Assembly: GCA_965242855.1 (NCBI GenBank)
Contig: OZ251509.1
Location: 1,612,001 to 1,676,000 of the forward strand
DNA: 64,000 nt
Direction: 5' to 3'
DNA from: WTGU01 sp965242855
Lineage (GTDB): Bacteria > Pseudomonadota > Alphaproteobacteria > UBA828
The position numbers and the translations under genes were made by a program. The notes below the pieces were generated by a model. The model saw only the letters and a program-made list of their open reading frames with translations, made no database searches and was not told the origin of the DNA. Below are positions 18,264 through 27,417 of this stretch, piece after piece; within the stretch, counting starts at the first letter, position 1; the number at the start of each line of letters is the position of its first letter.

Positions 18264-18932
18264 TCATAAGCCGTCTGCGCCGCCCTTGCGCCCTTCGATG
18301 AGACGGGAATAGGCGCTTGCGGCGGTGTCGAGGTTCTTTTTCCTTTCGACGATCTCCGAGAGCCGGCTCTTCAACTCGCGGAGTTTCGTGTCTCTGGTCC
18401 GGCCTTTGTGAAATCCGTCAGCTCCTTCGCGAAATTTTTTCAACGTTTCGCCCAGTTCCACGAGTCCCGCGCCACCGGCGAAGAGAAGCTGGCCAAGATC
18501 GCCCTCGCTCCTCAGGATCTCTTCGCCGCCGGCTTCCAGCGTATCGTCGTCGAGCGAGAACATCGCCCTGTAGGTTTCGCGGGACATCCCGCCGAGTGCG
18601 TTGGCGAGCACGCCTTCGGACAGTGTCCGGCCGGCATCGTCGAGAAGGCTTCCCCGCCTTTTGCGGATGCGAACGAAGCGGCGCGTTTCACCGTTGATCT
18701 CGAGATCGGCTTCCACTTTCATCGCGTCGTAGCCGTGCAGGAAGGCGTAGCCGCTGCGGTGTTCGAACGCGAACAGCAGGTCGAGAAACCCGGCCAGCGC
18801 AGTGGATTTCCCCGCTTCGTTCGGGCCGTAGATCACATGCAGGTCGGGCGTGCCTTGCGGTGCGGGGCCGAAGTCGATTTGATGACCGTCGAAAAGGCCG
18901 TACCGCAACGGGCCCAGGCGGTGCAGGCGCAT
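18264..18932 (-). CDS. yhaN: YhaN-family AAA ATPase, N-terminal part (frameshifted)
   Basis: This is the N-terminal ATPase lobe of the same protein: MRLHRLGPLRYGLFDGHQIDFG, Walker A in IYGPNEAGKST, then FAFEHRSGYAFLHGYDAMKV and the GGEEILRSEGDLGQLLFAGGAG region typical of the YhaN family. It ends prematurely at a stop just after RKGGADGL, where a +1 shift would restore RKAAQTAYDEA and the long C-terminal frame. The ATG at 18932 overlaps the YhaO stop codon (TGATG); a TTG one codon earlier is also possible. The break is either a real inactivating mutation or a sequencing error in a homopolymer. Confidence 0.82.
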   Translation of the reverse strand: MRLHRLGPLRYGLFDGHQIDFGPAPQGTPDLHVIYGPNEAGKSTALAGFLDLLFAFEHRSGYAFLHGYDAMKVEADLEINGETRRFVRIRKRRGSLLDDAGRTLSEGVLANALGGMSRETYRAMFSLDDDTLEAGGEEILRSEGDLGQLLFAGGAGLVELGETLKKFREGADGFHKGRTRDTKLRELKSRLSEIVERKKNLDTAASAYSRLIEGRKGGADGL

Positions 18933-20203
18933 CAATCCGCCCCCCGCGCCGCGCTTTCATGAAGATGTGCGTGCACGGTTTCGCACCCCTCGTCGATCAG
19001 CGTGTCGAGGGTTGCGGCGCGCTCCGCCACGCTGTCGCCGAGCGCGCGGCGCACCTCCGGCGGCAGGGACCGTTCGATCTCCTCCATCGCGCGGGCTGCC
19101 TCTTCTCGAAACCCCTCCGACCGAGCGATGGGGTCGCGCATTGCGCCCGCGAGTTCTCCGACCGGGCCCACGCGCGCGTCGGTGTTTCCGGGGTCGACGG
19201 TCGCGATTTCGACCTTTTCGATCCAGGTGTTTCCGGTCACGCCGGCGCGGTGGCGGGCTTCGGTCTCGACCAGTTCCGGTTCTCGGCGCAGCCGCCAGTT
19301 CAAGGGAGTTCCACCGGTCAGCTCCAGGCGGACGACCAAGTGCTCGGTATCGACGCCGGCCCGAAGCCGTTCCAGCGCCTCGCCAATGCGCCGGGCCATG
19401 CCGCGCGATTCCGCCACCCCGGCGAGACCGATGATCGCGCGCTCGAATTGCGCGACGTTTACGGGGCGCGGGGCGCAATCGACCGCACCGTCGTCGCCGA
19501 CATGGACGATCGTCACCGATTTGAGGCCGGCCTCGCCGATGTGGCGCCCCTGCGGCATTCCGGGCATCACGACGAAGGGCGATTCGCTGTGCACTTCGCG
19601 CCTGTGGACATGGCCCAGACACCAGTAATCGAACCCCGTGGCGACGAGTTCGGAAACGCCGCACGGCGCATAGGCGTCGTGCCCCAGCGCGCCCGCGAGG
19701 CTCGTGTGCAGTATGCCGATGTTGAAAGCGTCGGGCAGAGGAGGCTTGAACCTGGGAACGAGGCTTTCGGGAGCGTGGGGCTTTGCGAAGCTGACCCCGT
19801 GTACCGCGACGGGAATCGCGCCGCCGGGTCTGTCGAGCGGCACCGCCGCGCCACGGCCACCAAACACCGTCACGCTTTCCGGCAGCACGATCTCGCGGGT
19901 GATCCTGGATTCCGCGTCATGATTGCCGCGCACGATGAAGGTACGGATCCCGGCTTCGTCGAGTCGTTGCAATTGAGCGGCAAGAAAGAGCGCCGTCTTC
20001 ATCGACGTCTGGTCACCGTCATAGAGGTCGCCGGCGATCATCAGCGCGTCGACCCGTTCATCGAGGCACAGGTCGATCGTCCGCTCGAACGCTTGGCGGG
20101 TCGCTCCGCCGATGAGTTCCGCCAAATCGCCGTCACGGAGCGCGAGCGAACGCAGCGGCGAATCGAGGTGAATGTCGGCGGTATGGACGAAGCGGAACGG
20201 CAT
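18932..20203 (-). CDS. yhaO: YhaO-family metallophosphoesterase DNA nuclease
   Basis: This SbcD/Mre11-like nuclease subunit has 423 residues. The calcineurin-type phosphoesterase motifs are all visible: HTADIHLDSP, AGDLYDG, FIVRGNHDAESR, ILHTSL and CLGHVHRREVH. The C-terminal third is helical and probably contacts the ATPase. In this family the phosphoesterase partners with a YhaN-type coiled-coil ATPase, and here the two genes overlap by one base. It lies 101 bases downstream of the DNA methyltransferase gene on the same strand. Confidence 0.9.
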   Translation of the reverse strand: MPFRFVHTADIHLDSPLRSLALRDGDLAELIGGATRQAFERTIDLCLDERVDALMIAGDLYDGDQTSMKTALFLAAQLQRLDEAGIRTFIVRGNHDAESRITREIVLPESVTVFGGRGAAVPLDRPGGAIPVAVHGVSFAKPHAPESLVPRFKPPLPDAFNIGILHTSLAGALGHDAYAPCGVSELVATGFDYWCLGHVHRREVHSESPFVVMPGMPQGRHIGEAGLKSVTIVHVGDDGAVDCAPRPVNVAQFERAIIGLAGVAESRGMARRIGEALERLRAGVDTEHLVVRLELTGGTPLNWRLRREPELVETEARHRAGVTGNTWIEKVEIATVDPGNTDARVGPVGELAGAMRDPIARSEGFREEAARAMEEIERSLPPEVRRALGDSVAERAATLDTLIDEGCETVHAHLHESAARGAD

Positions 20204-20304
20204 GGCCAGCTCGTTCTATGGCGATGCCCGCGGCGGTTCAAGACGGTCCGGCCGCCGGTTCTGCCCCCGCAAGGTCGAAGGAGCGGCGCGCCCCCCGGAG
20301 ACGA

Positions 20305-23211
20305 CTATCGAACGGCGTCGCGCGGGGCCGTGCTCTTGCCGCCGTGCACGGAAGGTTCGTGGCACCACTGGAGGCGGAGGTTGGCGAAGGCTTCGAGCAT
20401 GCCTTCGGGCAGGGCGAGGAGATCGACGAGCACGGCGCGATCCAGCGCCTGGCGGGCTGCGTCGCGATAGGCCTCGTTCGCCGGCAGCAGGGCCGTGTCC
20501 CGAAACCGCGCGAAGATCGCCGCCGCCCGCGCGAGCGCCGCTTCGGACAGAGCCCCCGGATCGAGAACCATCAGCCCCGGCAAACCGGAGATCGTCAGCC
20601 TTGCCCGGCCCTGTTGCTGGCGCGACCCCGCCCACCAGAAGGCCATCAAGCCGAGCGTGCAGTTGGCCCACAGCGCCACGGCCTCCTCCCACCGCTCCTC
20701 CCGCAGATGGAAGTTCGGCCATGCGCTGCCGCCGAGCGTGCGCCCCTGCGTCAGACAAGCCGCGAGGCTCTGCGAGTTGAGTTGAAAATCGCGATTGAAA
20801 TGGAGTCGCGTGGCGGTGCGCCAAGCGGCCACCGCGCGGTCTTCGCTATCGGGGCGCACCTCGCCCTCGCTGTCCGGCAGCACGAGAAGATGCCGCTCGT
20901 AGTCGGCGTCGTGCCCCCAAAGGATGGGATAGCTGGGCGCGCCTTGAGCCGAAACGATCTTGAACGGGCCGCGGAACGGCGGCTTTTCATCGTTCCAGTT
21001 GCCGATGTCGCGATCCAGCAGGCCGCGTTCGCCCAGCGTCCCCAGGGGCGCGATCGGGATGGAAAGGTGCTCCCCGTATCGCGGCATCCGCAGTGCGCCG
21101 CGCCGCAACGCCATCATCGCGTCGGCGAGCGCGGGCTCGCGCAGGGCGGCGCACCCGCCCTCGTGCAACGGCGCGCGGATGTAGCTCCCGAGCGGCTGGC
21201 CGCCCGCGCCGATGTGGCCCGTCGCCGCCGCCGGCAGGCGCGCGACGAGCCGCGCCGTCTCCGTCGCTTCCAGCAGCGTCGCCGGGCGGCGGTGCAGGTT
21301 CACGAACAACGCCTGCGCGGGCGCGGGCGTGCCGTTTCTGTCGCGCCGCTTCGTCGCCACGATCAGCGCCTCCGCCATGCCGGTATCGGCGGAGAACGCA
21401 CGATCGAAACTCCCGGAGGCGGCGATGGTCACGACCGCGATGTCCGTGTAGCGATCGGAAAGCAGGGCCCGCGTCGCCTCCCAGGAACTGCCTTGGATGG
21501 CGGCGATGGGCAGAACCAGCGCCACCACCCCGCCCGGCTTCGCCTTGGCGTGCGCGAGGTCGATGAAGTTGGACGCCAGCCCCGCATTGCCGTGGCCGGC
21601 GGGGCCGTCCAGGCGCCGGCGGATGCCCGCGAGGCGGTCGGACATCGCCCGCTGCTCGTCCGCGCTCGTCTGGAAGCCCGCGAAGGAGGGGACGGGAACC
21701 GCGGCGGTCTCGTGGTTGGTCGGGCGGGTGAAGGGCGGGTTCATAATCACCAGGTCGACCGATTCGTGCGGCAACGCGAGGTCCTGTATGTCCTTGTCGC
21801 CCTGCGTGCCGCGCGCCTGCCGCTGCCCGGTGGCGAACAGGGAGCGGGTTTGCGCCGCGAGGATCAGGTCGAGGGAGCCGAGGGCGATACCGCGCTCCCG
21901 CTCCTCCCCGGCGCCGATCCCGTAGGGCATCGTATAGACGCGGGTGTTGTCGAAGACCACCGACGGATGGACGCTCGACAGCTGCGAGGCGCACAGATGC
22001 GCGGCCGCCGGCATGATGTCGGCCGCCACGATGGCGCGCTCGATCATCTGGCGATGGATGCGCTCGTCGTCGCCGCCGGCATGGCGGTATCTGGTGAGGA
22101 CGGCGTGGTAGGCGGCGGAGAGAAGCGTGCCCGTGCCGCAGGAAAGGTCGGCGATTGTGCGGTCCGGGTAGGCGGAGAGATCATCCCAGTCGGCATCCAG
22201 GCGAGCCACGGCCAGTTCCGCGAGCAGGGCGGCGCTGGTCGGCAGGGTGTAGAAGGTCGCCAGGAACTTCCGGTCGGCGATCAGGTTCTGGAACATTCTG
22301 CCCGACAGGTCGTGGCGCGTCGTCGCCCCGATATGGGCGAGCCGCTGCGCGGCGTCGGTGAGAATGGCGAGGACCTGCCGCGCCGTCGCGGTGCGGATGC
22401 CGATGAGGAGGTCGGAGGCCACCTTGAAGATCGGCCAGTAGTTGATCTCGTCGAGGACGCGCCGCCACGCACGGAGAAGCCCGCTGCTGTAGGAGGTTTC
22501 CGCCTCGGCCTGGAGTTGCTCGACCGACGGGACGTCGTGCTCACCGGTGATCGCGATGTAGAAGGTCAGCGCATTGGCGATGATGGTCATCGCCATGCGG
22601 GTGGTCTGTTCGCCGGCGCGCTGATTGAGGATGCGCCCGAAATCGCGCTCGATGTTCGTGAAGCCCCGTGTGGTGGCGTGCTGAATGGTGCGGGTGGCGA
22701 CGCGCACGCCGTTTTCGAGGATCGACATGCCCTTGTCCACGAGGCGCTGCGACACCAGCGCGTGTTCGAGGCAGAGGGCGATGCCGTCGATGCCTCCCGT
22801 GAGCCAGCCCGTTTCGGGCCAGCGCCGGAACAGGGTCGGGTTGCTGCCCGAGAAGACGCAGTAATCGAACTCGGCGGCGGCAATGCGGTCCGCGAGATCG
22901 GCTTGGCCCCGGCGCAGGGAGGCCGGGATGCGGACGGCGATGGCCTGTTCGATCGGCTCGCTCGCTTCCAGCGGCCGCCTGCCGAGCCGGGCTACGGCGT
23001 CGCGCTCGACGCTGGCGGCCGGGGCGTACTCCGTCTCCACCGCCACCGACTGCGCGTCCGGCACCAGGACGAGAATGTCGGGCCGCAGGCGGGGGGTTTC
23101 GGGAAAGACGCCGGTCTGTTCGACGCCCACACAACCCCGCCACAGGGGATGCATCTCGCGCAGAACCTCCGCGAAATAGCCGTTGAAGGTGATTTCCCCG
23201 GTGCGCGGCAT
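20305..23211 (-). CDS. Large N6-type DNA methyltransferase, possible nuclease fusion
   Basis: This is a 968-residue protein. The methyltransferase core has motif I ADLSCGTGTLLSAA (about 355-369) and motif IV NPPFTRP (about 492), the NPPF signature of adenine-N6 enzymes, preceded by the FLATFYTLPTSAALLAELAV segment seen in type I/IIG methylases. The N-terminal 100 residues contain RPDILVLVPDAQSVAVETEY, which has the spacing of a PD-(D/E)xK nuclease core, although the expected lysine is not evident; this part is inference. The C-terminal 400 residues could hold target recognition. No separate restriction or specificity gene is adjacent. The ATG at 23211 follows a GAGGGGGG site. It heads a three-gene block with YhaO and YhaN. 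Confidence 0.8.
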   Translation of the reverse strand: MPRTGEITFNGYFAEVLREMHPLWRGCVGVEQTGVFPETPRLRPDILVLVPDAQSVAVETEYAPAASVERDAVARLGRRPLEASEPIEQAIAVRIPASLRRGQADLADRIAAAEFDYCVFSGSNPTLFRRWPETGWLTGGIDGIALCLEHALVSQRLVDKGMSILENGVRVATRTIQHATTRGFTNIERDFGRILNQRAGEQTTRMAMTIIANALTFYIAITGEHDVPSVEQLQAEAETSYSSGLLRAWRRVLDEINYWPIFKVASDLLIGIRTATARQVLAILTDAAQRLAHIGATTRHDLSGRMFQNLIADRKFLATFYTLPTSAALLAELAVARLDADWDDLSAYPDRTIADLSCGTGTLLSAAYHAVLTRYRHAGGDDERIHRQMIERAIVAADIMPAAAHLCASQLSSVHPSVVFDNTRVYTMPYGIGAGEERERGIALGSLDLILAAQTRSLFATGQRQARGTQGDKDIQDLALPHESVDLVIMNPPFTRPTNHETAAVPVPSFAGFQTSADEQRAMSDRLAGIRRRLDGPAGHGNAGLASNFIDLAHAKAKPGGVVALVLPIAAIQGSSWEATRALLSDRYTDIAVVTIAASGSFDRAFSADTGMAEALIVATKRRDRNGTPAPAQALFVNLHRRPATLLEATETARLVARLPAAATGHIGAGGQPLGSYIRAPLHEGGCAALREPALADAMMALRRGALRMPRYGEHLSIPIAPLGTLGERGLLDRDIGNWNDEKPPFRGPFKIVSAQGAPSYPILWGHDADYERHLLVLPDSEGEVRPDSEDRAVAAWRTATRLHFNRDFQLNSQSLAACLTQGRTLGGSAWPNFHLREERWEEAVALWANCTLGLMAFWWAGSRQQQGRARLTISGLPGLMVLDPGALSEAALARAAAIFARFRDTALLPANEAYRDAARQALDRAVLVDLLALPEGMLEAFANLRLQWCHEPSVHGGKSTAPRDAVR

Positions 23212-23369
23212 CAACGGCCCCCCTCGCGAGCGCCGGGACCCGCCACGGCGGCGCCCCCTCCCCGATGCAGGATTGTCATCGCGAATCTCATCGCCATTCT
23301 TGCCGGCGGAACCGCAAGCCGCAATTCACGCTCATCCCGGCGCACGCTCTTCCCGGCCATGCGCGCGCG

Positions 23370-24488
23370 TCATTGCCCCCGCGCCATCCGGCGCCGATGG
23401 TCGAGCCATTCGGTGAGCGCCAGGAAGATCAGCATGAGGGCGACCAGCACCAGGATGAAGTAGTTCGGCAGGTTCGCCTTGCGCGACGCCGTCTCGCCGC
23501 CGATCGAAAGCACGGCGAAGAAGAACGTAAGCCCGATCACGGCGATGCCGTTGAAGCGGGCGAGAAACACGAGCGGGATGATCATCAGCCCGTAAGCCGG
23601 GTTCCAGTCGGCCCGCACGTTGCCCCAGACGCCGAGGATCTCGACGGAACCGGCGAGGCCGGCGAGACCGGCGCTGAGCGCGAACACCGCGATCGTCAGC
23701 GCGCCCAGCGGCAACCCCGCATGAACCGCCGCGCGCGGGTTCGCGCCGACCAGCCGCAGGCGGAGACCGAAGGCGGTCCGCGTCATGACCCAGTGGACGA
23801 AGAGGATGACCGCCAAGCCGACGATCGTGCCCACGTTGATCGTGCTTCCGAAAAGCCGCGGCAGCCGGTCGTCGGTCGCCAGGGTCATGGTCTGCGGCAC
23901 GGTGGTGCCGGGATCGTCGAAGGGGAGTTTGATCAGGACGTTCGCCGCGCTGATTCCGAGGAAGCTCATCATCAGCGTGGTCACGATCTCGTTGACCCCG
24001 TGCCAGGCCTTGAGCACCGCCGACAGCAGCGACCAGAGCGCGCCCACGGCCATCGCGACCAACATGACGAGCGGCAGCACGACCCAGACCGGGAGCACCG
24101 GGACGAGGACCGGCGCCAGCGCGGCGGAGATCACCGCGGCCAGCAGGAATTGGCCATCGACTCCGAGATTCCAGAGGCCGGCGCGGAACGCCACGATCAG
24201 GCTGGCGCCGAGCAGCAGCAACGGCGCGCAGCGGGTGATGGTGTCCTGAAGACCGATCCAGCTGAACAGGCCGCGCCTGAGGATGTCGTAATAGAACGCG
24301 CCCGGGTCCGCGCCGAGAAGCAGCAGAAGCAGCGCGCCAGCCGCGAGCGCGAGCACGATCGGCAGAAGCGCCGTCGCGACCCGCGCGGCCCGCTCGCGCC
24401 CGGGCGGCGGCGCGGTGCCCGCGGCCGCGGCGGGCACGGCGGGCGCCGGAGCGCCCGGGCCGGAAGCGGACCGTCCCTCCCGCGCCAT
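23370..24488 (-). CDS. BMP-type ABC importer permease, first subunit (YufP-like)
   Basis: This permease (372 residues) has a proline/alanine-rich cytoplasmic N-terminus, then about nine membrane helices. RAGLWNLGVDGQFLLAAV and GVNEIVTTLMMSFLGISAANVL are landmarks of the nucleoside/BMP-type importer permeases. It follows the ATPase gene by seven bases, which fits the usual gene order binding protein, ATPase, permease 1, permease 2. Permease 2 is displaced to 14.4 kb. Confidence 0.9.
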   Translation of the reverse strand: MAREGRSASGPGAPAPAVPAAAAGTAPPPGRERAARVATALLPIVLALAAGALLLLLLGADPGAFYYDILRRGLFSWIGLQDTITRCAPLLLLGASLIVAFRAGLWNLGVDGQFLLAAVISAALAPVLVPVLPVWVVLPLVMLVAMAVGALWSLLSAVLKAWHGVNEIVTTLMMSFLGISAANVLIKLPFDDPGTTVPQTMTLATDDRLPRLFGSTINVGTIVGLAVILFVHWVMTRTAFGLRLRLVGANPRAAVHAGLPLGALTIAVFALSAGLAGLAGSVEILGVWGNVRADWNPAYGLMIIPLVFLARFNGIAVIGLTFFFAVLSIGGETASRKANLPNYFILVLVALMLIFLALTEWLDHRRRMARGQ

Positions 24489-24495
24489 CGCCCGT

Positions 24496-26079
24496 TCAGG
24501 CGGCGACGCCGACCCCGATCATGAGCTCGCCGACCCGGTGCGCCGCCTCCCCGTCGTTCGCGACGATGCCGACCATGCGGCCGTCGAGCATGACGCCGAC
24601 GCGGTCCGCGAGTTCGAGTATCTCGTCGAGGTCGGTCGAGATCAGGATCGTCGCGACGCCCTCGTCTGCGCGCGCGCGGATCGCCCGCCGGGCGAAGCGG
24701 ATGTTGTTCAGGTCGAGCCCGTAGGTCGGCTTGTTGTAGATCACGGCCACCGGCCGGTCGTCGAGCTCGCGGGCCAGCAACGCCTTCTGGACGTTGCCGC
24801 CGGACAGGTGGCCGAGCGGAGTCTCGGGACCGGGCGCCCGCACGTCGTGCCGGGCGATCAGGGCGCGGGCGTGCGATTCCACCACGCCGGCGCGGACGAC
24901 GCCGTGGCGCCAGAACGGCGGGTCGCCGATCCTCTTCAGCAACAGGTTGAGGCTGAGCGGAAAGCTCGGCACGGTGCCTTCGCCGAGCCGGTCGTCGGTG
25001 ACGTAGCGCAGACCCGCGCGCTGGCGCCGCCGGACGCTGAGGCGCTCGATCGCCCGGCCCGCCAGGGCGATGCGGCCGGCGGAGGCGGGCCGCTGCCCCG
25101 CAAGCGCTTCGGCCAGCGGCTTCTGGCCGTTGCCGTCGACTCCGGCAATGCCGAACACCTCCCCCTCGCGCACCGAGAAGGTCACGTCCGCGACACCCGC
25201 CTCCATCGGCCCGGCGGCCACGGAGAGGCCGTCCACCGCGACCACCACCCGCGCGTCCGGGGCCCGGGCGCGGCGCGCGCGATGCCGCCCGTGCCGCGCG
25301 CGCTCGGCGGACGCGCCGAACATCAGCGCGACGATATGATCGATCGCCTCCTGCGCGCTCCACGCCGCGAGCCGGTCCGGAGACAGGGACCCCACCTTGC
25401 GGCCCTGCCGAAGCACCGAAACCCGATCCCCGAACCGCACCGCTTCGTGCAGCTTGTGGGTGATGAAGACGATGGCGATACCGGCGTCGCGGAGGCGCGC
25501 CATCACCCGCCCCAGGTCTTCGACGCCGCGCGGGGTGAGCATGGCCGTCGCCTCGTCGAGGATCAGCACGCGCTCGCCGCGCCACAGCGCCTTGACGATT
25601 TCCGCCAGTTGCTGCTGGCCGAGCGAGAGCGAACCGAGCAAGGCGTCACCCGGCAAGGCGATTCCGAGCAGGGCGCCGATCTCCTCGAGCCGCGCCCGCG
25701 TCGCGCGCCGGTCCATGCGCGCCCGCCAGGAAGCGCCGAGCATCAGGTTCTCCAGCACCGTCAGCGACGGCACCAGGGTCGGGTGCTGATAGACGGTGCC
25801 GATGCCGAGGGCGAGGGCCGCGCGCGGGTTGGCGATCCGGGTTTCGCGGCCGCGAACGGCGATCGTGCCGGCGTCCGGCCGCGCCATGCCCGAAAGGATC
25901 GAGATCAGCGTGGATTTCCCGGCGCCGTTCTCGCCGAGCAGTGCGTGGATTTCCGCCGGATGGACGTCGAGCGAGACGTCGTCGTTGGCGACGACACCGG
26001 GAAAGCGCTTGGTGATACCCCGCAGGACGACCACCGGCTCGGCCGCGCCGGCGGCGTGTTCGGAGGGGCGAACGGCCAT
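24496..26079 (-). CDS. BMP-type ABC importer ATPase (YufO/RbsA-like)
   Basis: This double-domain ATPase has 527 residues. Domain 1 is canonical: GENGAGKSTLISIL, LSLGQQQLAEIVKAL, VLILDEATAML and FITHKL. Domain 2 is degenerate at Walker A (GVDGNGQKPLAEAL) and Walker B (AVIYNKPTYGLDL) but keeps LSGGNVQKALLAREL, which is normal for this RbsA-like class. The frame is open further upstream over the binding-protein gene. The ATG at 26079 is the sensible start although its ribosome site is weak. It powers uptake of the ligand bound by the neighbouring BMP protein. Confidence 0.9.
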   Translation of the reverse strand: MAVRPSEHAAGAAEPVVVLRGITKRFPGVVANDDVSLDVHPAEIHALLGENGAGKSTLISILSGMARPDAGTIAVRGRETRIANPRAALALGIGTVYQHPTLVPSLTVLENLMLGASWRARMDRRATRARLEEIGALLGIALPGDALLGSLSLGQQQLAEIVKALWRGERVLILDEATAMLTPRGVEDLGRVMARLRDAGIAIVFITHKLHEAVRFGDRVSVLRQGRKVGSLSPDRLAAWSAQEAIDHIVALMFGASAERARHGRHRARRARAPDARVVVAVDGLSVAAGPMEAGVADVTFSVREGEVFGIAGVDGNGQKPLAEALAGQRPASAGRIALAGRAIERLSVRRRQRAGLRYVTDDRLGEGTVPSFPLSLNLLLKRIGDPPFWRHGVVRAGVVESHARALIARHDVRAPGPETPLGHLSGGNVQKALLARELDDRPVAVIYNKPTYGLDLNNIRFARRAIRARADEGVATILISTDLDEILELADRVGVMLDGRMVGIVANDGEAAHRVGELMIGVGVAA

Positions 26080-26143
26080 GACCGGGGCGGCCGGACGGGG
26101 CCGGGCTCCGCGACGCGGGGCCGCGGCACCGCCGAAGAGGAAG

Positions 26144-26159
26144 GGAGCCGCGCGGCTCC
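26144..26159 (-). promoter_or_regulatory. Palindromic hairpin after BMP binding-protein gene
   Basis: A perfect 16-base palindrome, GGAGCCGCGCGGCTCC, lies in the gap between the binding-protein gene and the ATPase gene, followed on the minus strand by a pyrimidine-rich stretch. It sits in the same position as the hairpin in the other importer operon and may set the ratio of binding protein to membrane components. Read-through must occur if the downstream genes have no promoter of their own. Confidence 0.5.
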
Positions 26160-26171
26160 GCGCCGCCGCGC

Positions 26172-27224
26172 TCAGCCGCCCTCGACCGAGGACATCATCG
26201 CCCGCACGTCCTCCGCCTCGTAGATCTCCGGAACCTCCACCGCCCCCGAGACGATCGCGGCCCGGGTTTCCATCAGGCCGTTCCAAACGTCGTCCGGAAT
26301 ATGCGCGGTGCGCAGGAGCTGGACCGAATCATCGGCGAGCCGGATCGCGTAGTTCGCGGCGCCGAACGCGCCGCCCTGGAGGTCTTCAATCATCGCGGTA
26401 TAGACGGGCGCCAGATTCCAGACCACCGACGAGAGCAAATGGCCCTTGTCGATCTCGGTCTTGTCGCCGATCACGTCGATGAACAGGGCCTTCCCGCCGT
26501 CGACCGCCGGCGTGGTCTCGACCGCCTGCAACATGCCGAAGGTCGAGCCGTTGCCCTGGCCGAAGACGATGTCGGCGCCCGCCGAGATCACCGATTCGGT
26601 GACCCGCCGCCCGCCCGCCGCGTCGGAATAGGCGGCCGGCCCGATCACGGCGTAGAGCAGCTTGACGTCGGCATCGACCGACCGCGCGCCCAGCGCGAAG
26701 CCGGCGGACTGCGAGTTCCAGGACGGCGGCTCGCCGGACACGACGATGCCGAGCGTGCCGGTGCGCGAGAGCCGCGCCGCGAGCATACCGGCGAGGTAGG
26801 CGCCCTCGTGGCCGCTCACCGTATAGTCGGCGACCAAGCCGGCCGCCTTGGCGCCCGGGTTGTCGACGATCGCCACGGGGACGTTCGTTTCGGCGGCGAT
26901 TTCCGGCGCCGCGGTGTTGTACCCGCTGGCGTGGGCGATCATCAGCTTCGCCCCCTCGGCTGCGAGCTCGCGCAGCGTCGGGCGGACATCGCCGTAGCCC
27001 AGGCCCTCGGCCGCGATCACTTCGATTCCCATGGCGGCGCCGACCTCCCTGGCCGCGTCGACACCCTGCTGGTTCCAGCCGTAATCGGTGCCCTGCTCCG
27101 GCACCAGGACCGCGATCTTGTCGATCTGCTGCGCCTGCGCGCCCGCCATCAACACGGCCACGCCGAACGCCGCGAGGGCCGGCACCAGCACTCGTGACGT
27201 GATCTTCCGTCGCATCGTTGCCAT
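26172..27224 (-). CDS. BMP-family (PnrA-like) solute-binding protein
   Basis: This periplasmic binding protein of the BMP/PnrA family has 350 residues. The N-terminus is a classical signal peptide with AQAQQ at the likely cleavage site. Family landmarks are GTDYGWNQQGVDAAREVG, AHASGYNTAAPEIA, GAYLAGMLAARLS and GADIVFGQGNGSTFGML. Members usually bind purine nucleosides and some bind other ligands. Here the link to 4-pyridoxolactonase suggests a B6-like compound, which is inference. The first of two ATGs (27224) has a GGGAG site nine bases upstream. It starts the importer operon and is divergent from the dehydrogenase at 27418. Confidence 0.9.
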   Translation of the reverse strand: MATMRRKITSRVLVPALAAFGVAVLMAGAQAQQIDKIAVLVPEQGTDYGWNQQGVDAAREVGAAMGIEVIAAEGLGYGDVRPTLRELAAEGAKLMIAHASGYNTAAPEIAAETNVPVAIVDNPGAKAAGLVADYTVSGHEGAYLAGMLAARLSRTGTLGIVVSGEPPSWNSQSAGFALGARSVDADVKLLYAVIGPAAYSDAAGGRRVTESVISAGADIVFGQGNGSTFGMLQAVETTPAVDGGKALFIDVIGDKTEIDKGHLLSSVVWNLAPVYTAMIEDLQGGAFGAANYAIRLADDSVQLLRTAHIPDDVWNGLMETRAAIVSGAVEVPEIYEAEDVRAMMSSVEGG

Positions 27225-27417
27225 CGTTCGATTCTCCCATCTGTGCGCGGCGACGGTTCGCGCCGGGCCGCGCGGTCTTCGAGAGGCAACAGGGTTTGCG
27301 CGGAAAAGCGTAGCGACGCGCCCGACCGGTTGCAACAGACGCGGAGGCCGCGTACCGGTGACGCCGTTCGCGCCGGCCTTTGTTACCATCGCGGATACGG
27401 CGCAACGGGAGGCACCG

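Noticed and set aside
18256..18300. Programmed ribosomal frameshift in yhaN
   Set aside because: No slippery heptamer or clear stimulatory structure is seen; a homopolymer indel is simpler.
20218..23463. 1081-residue plus-strand open frame
   Set aside because: Antisense shadow of the DNA methyltransferase, which has clear catalytic motifs on the other strand.
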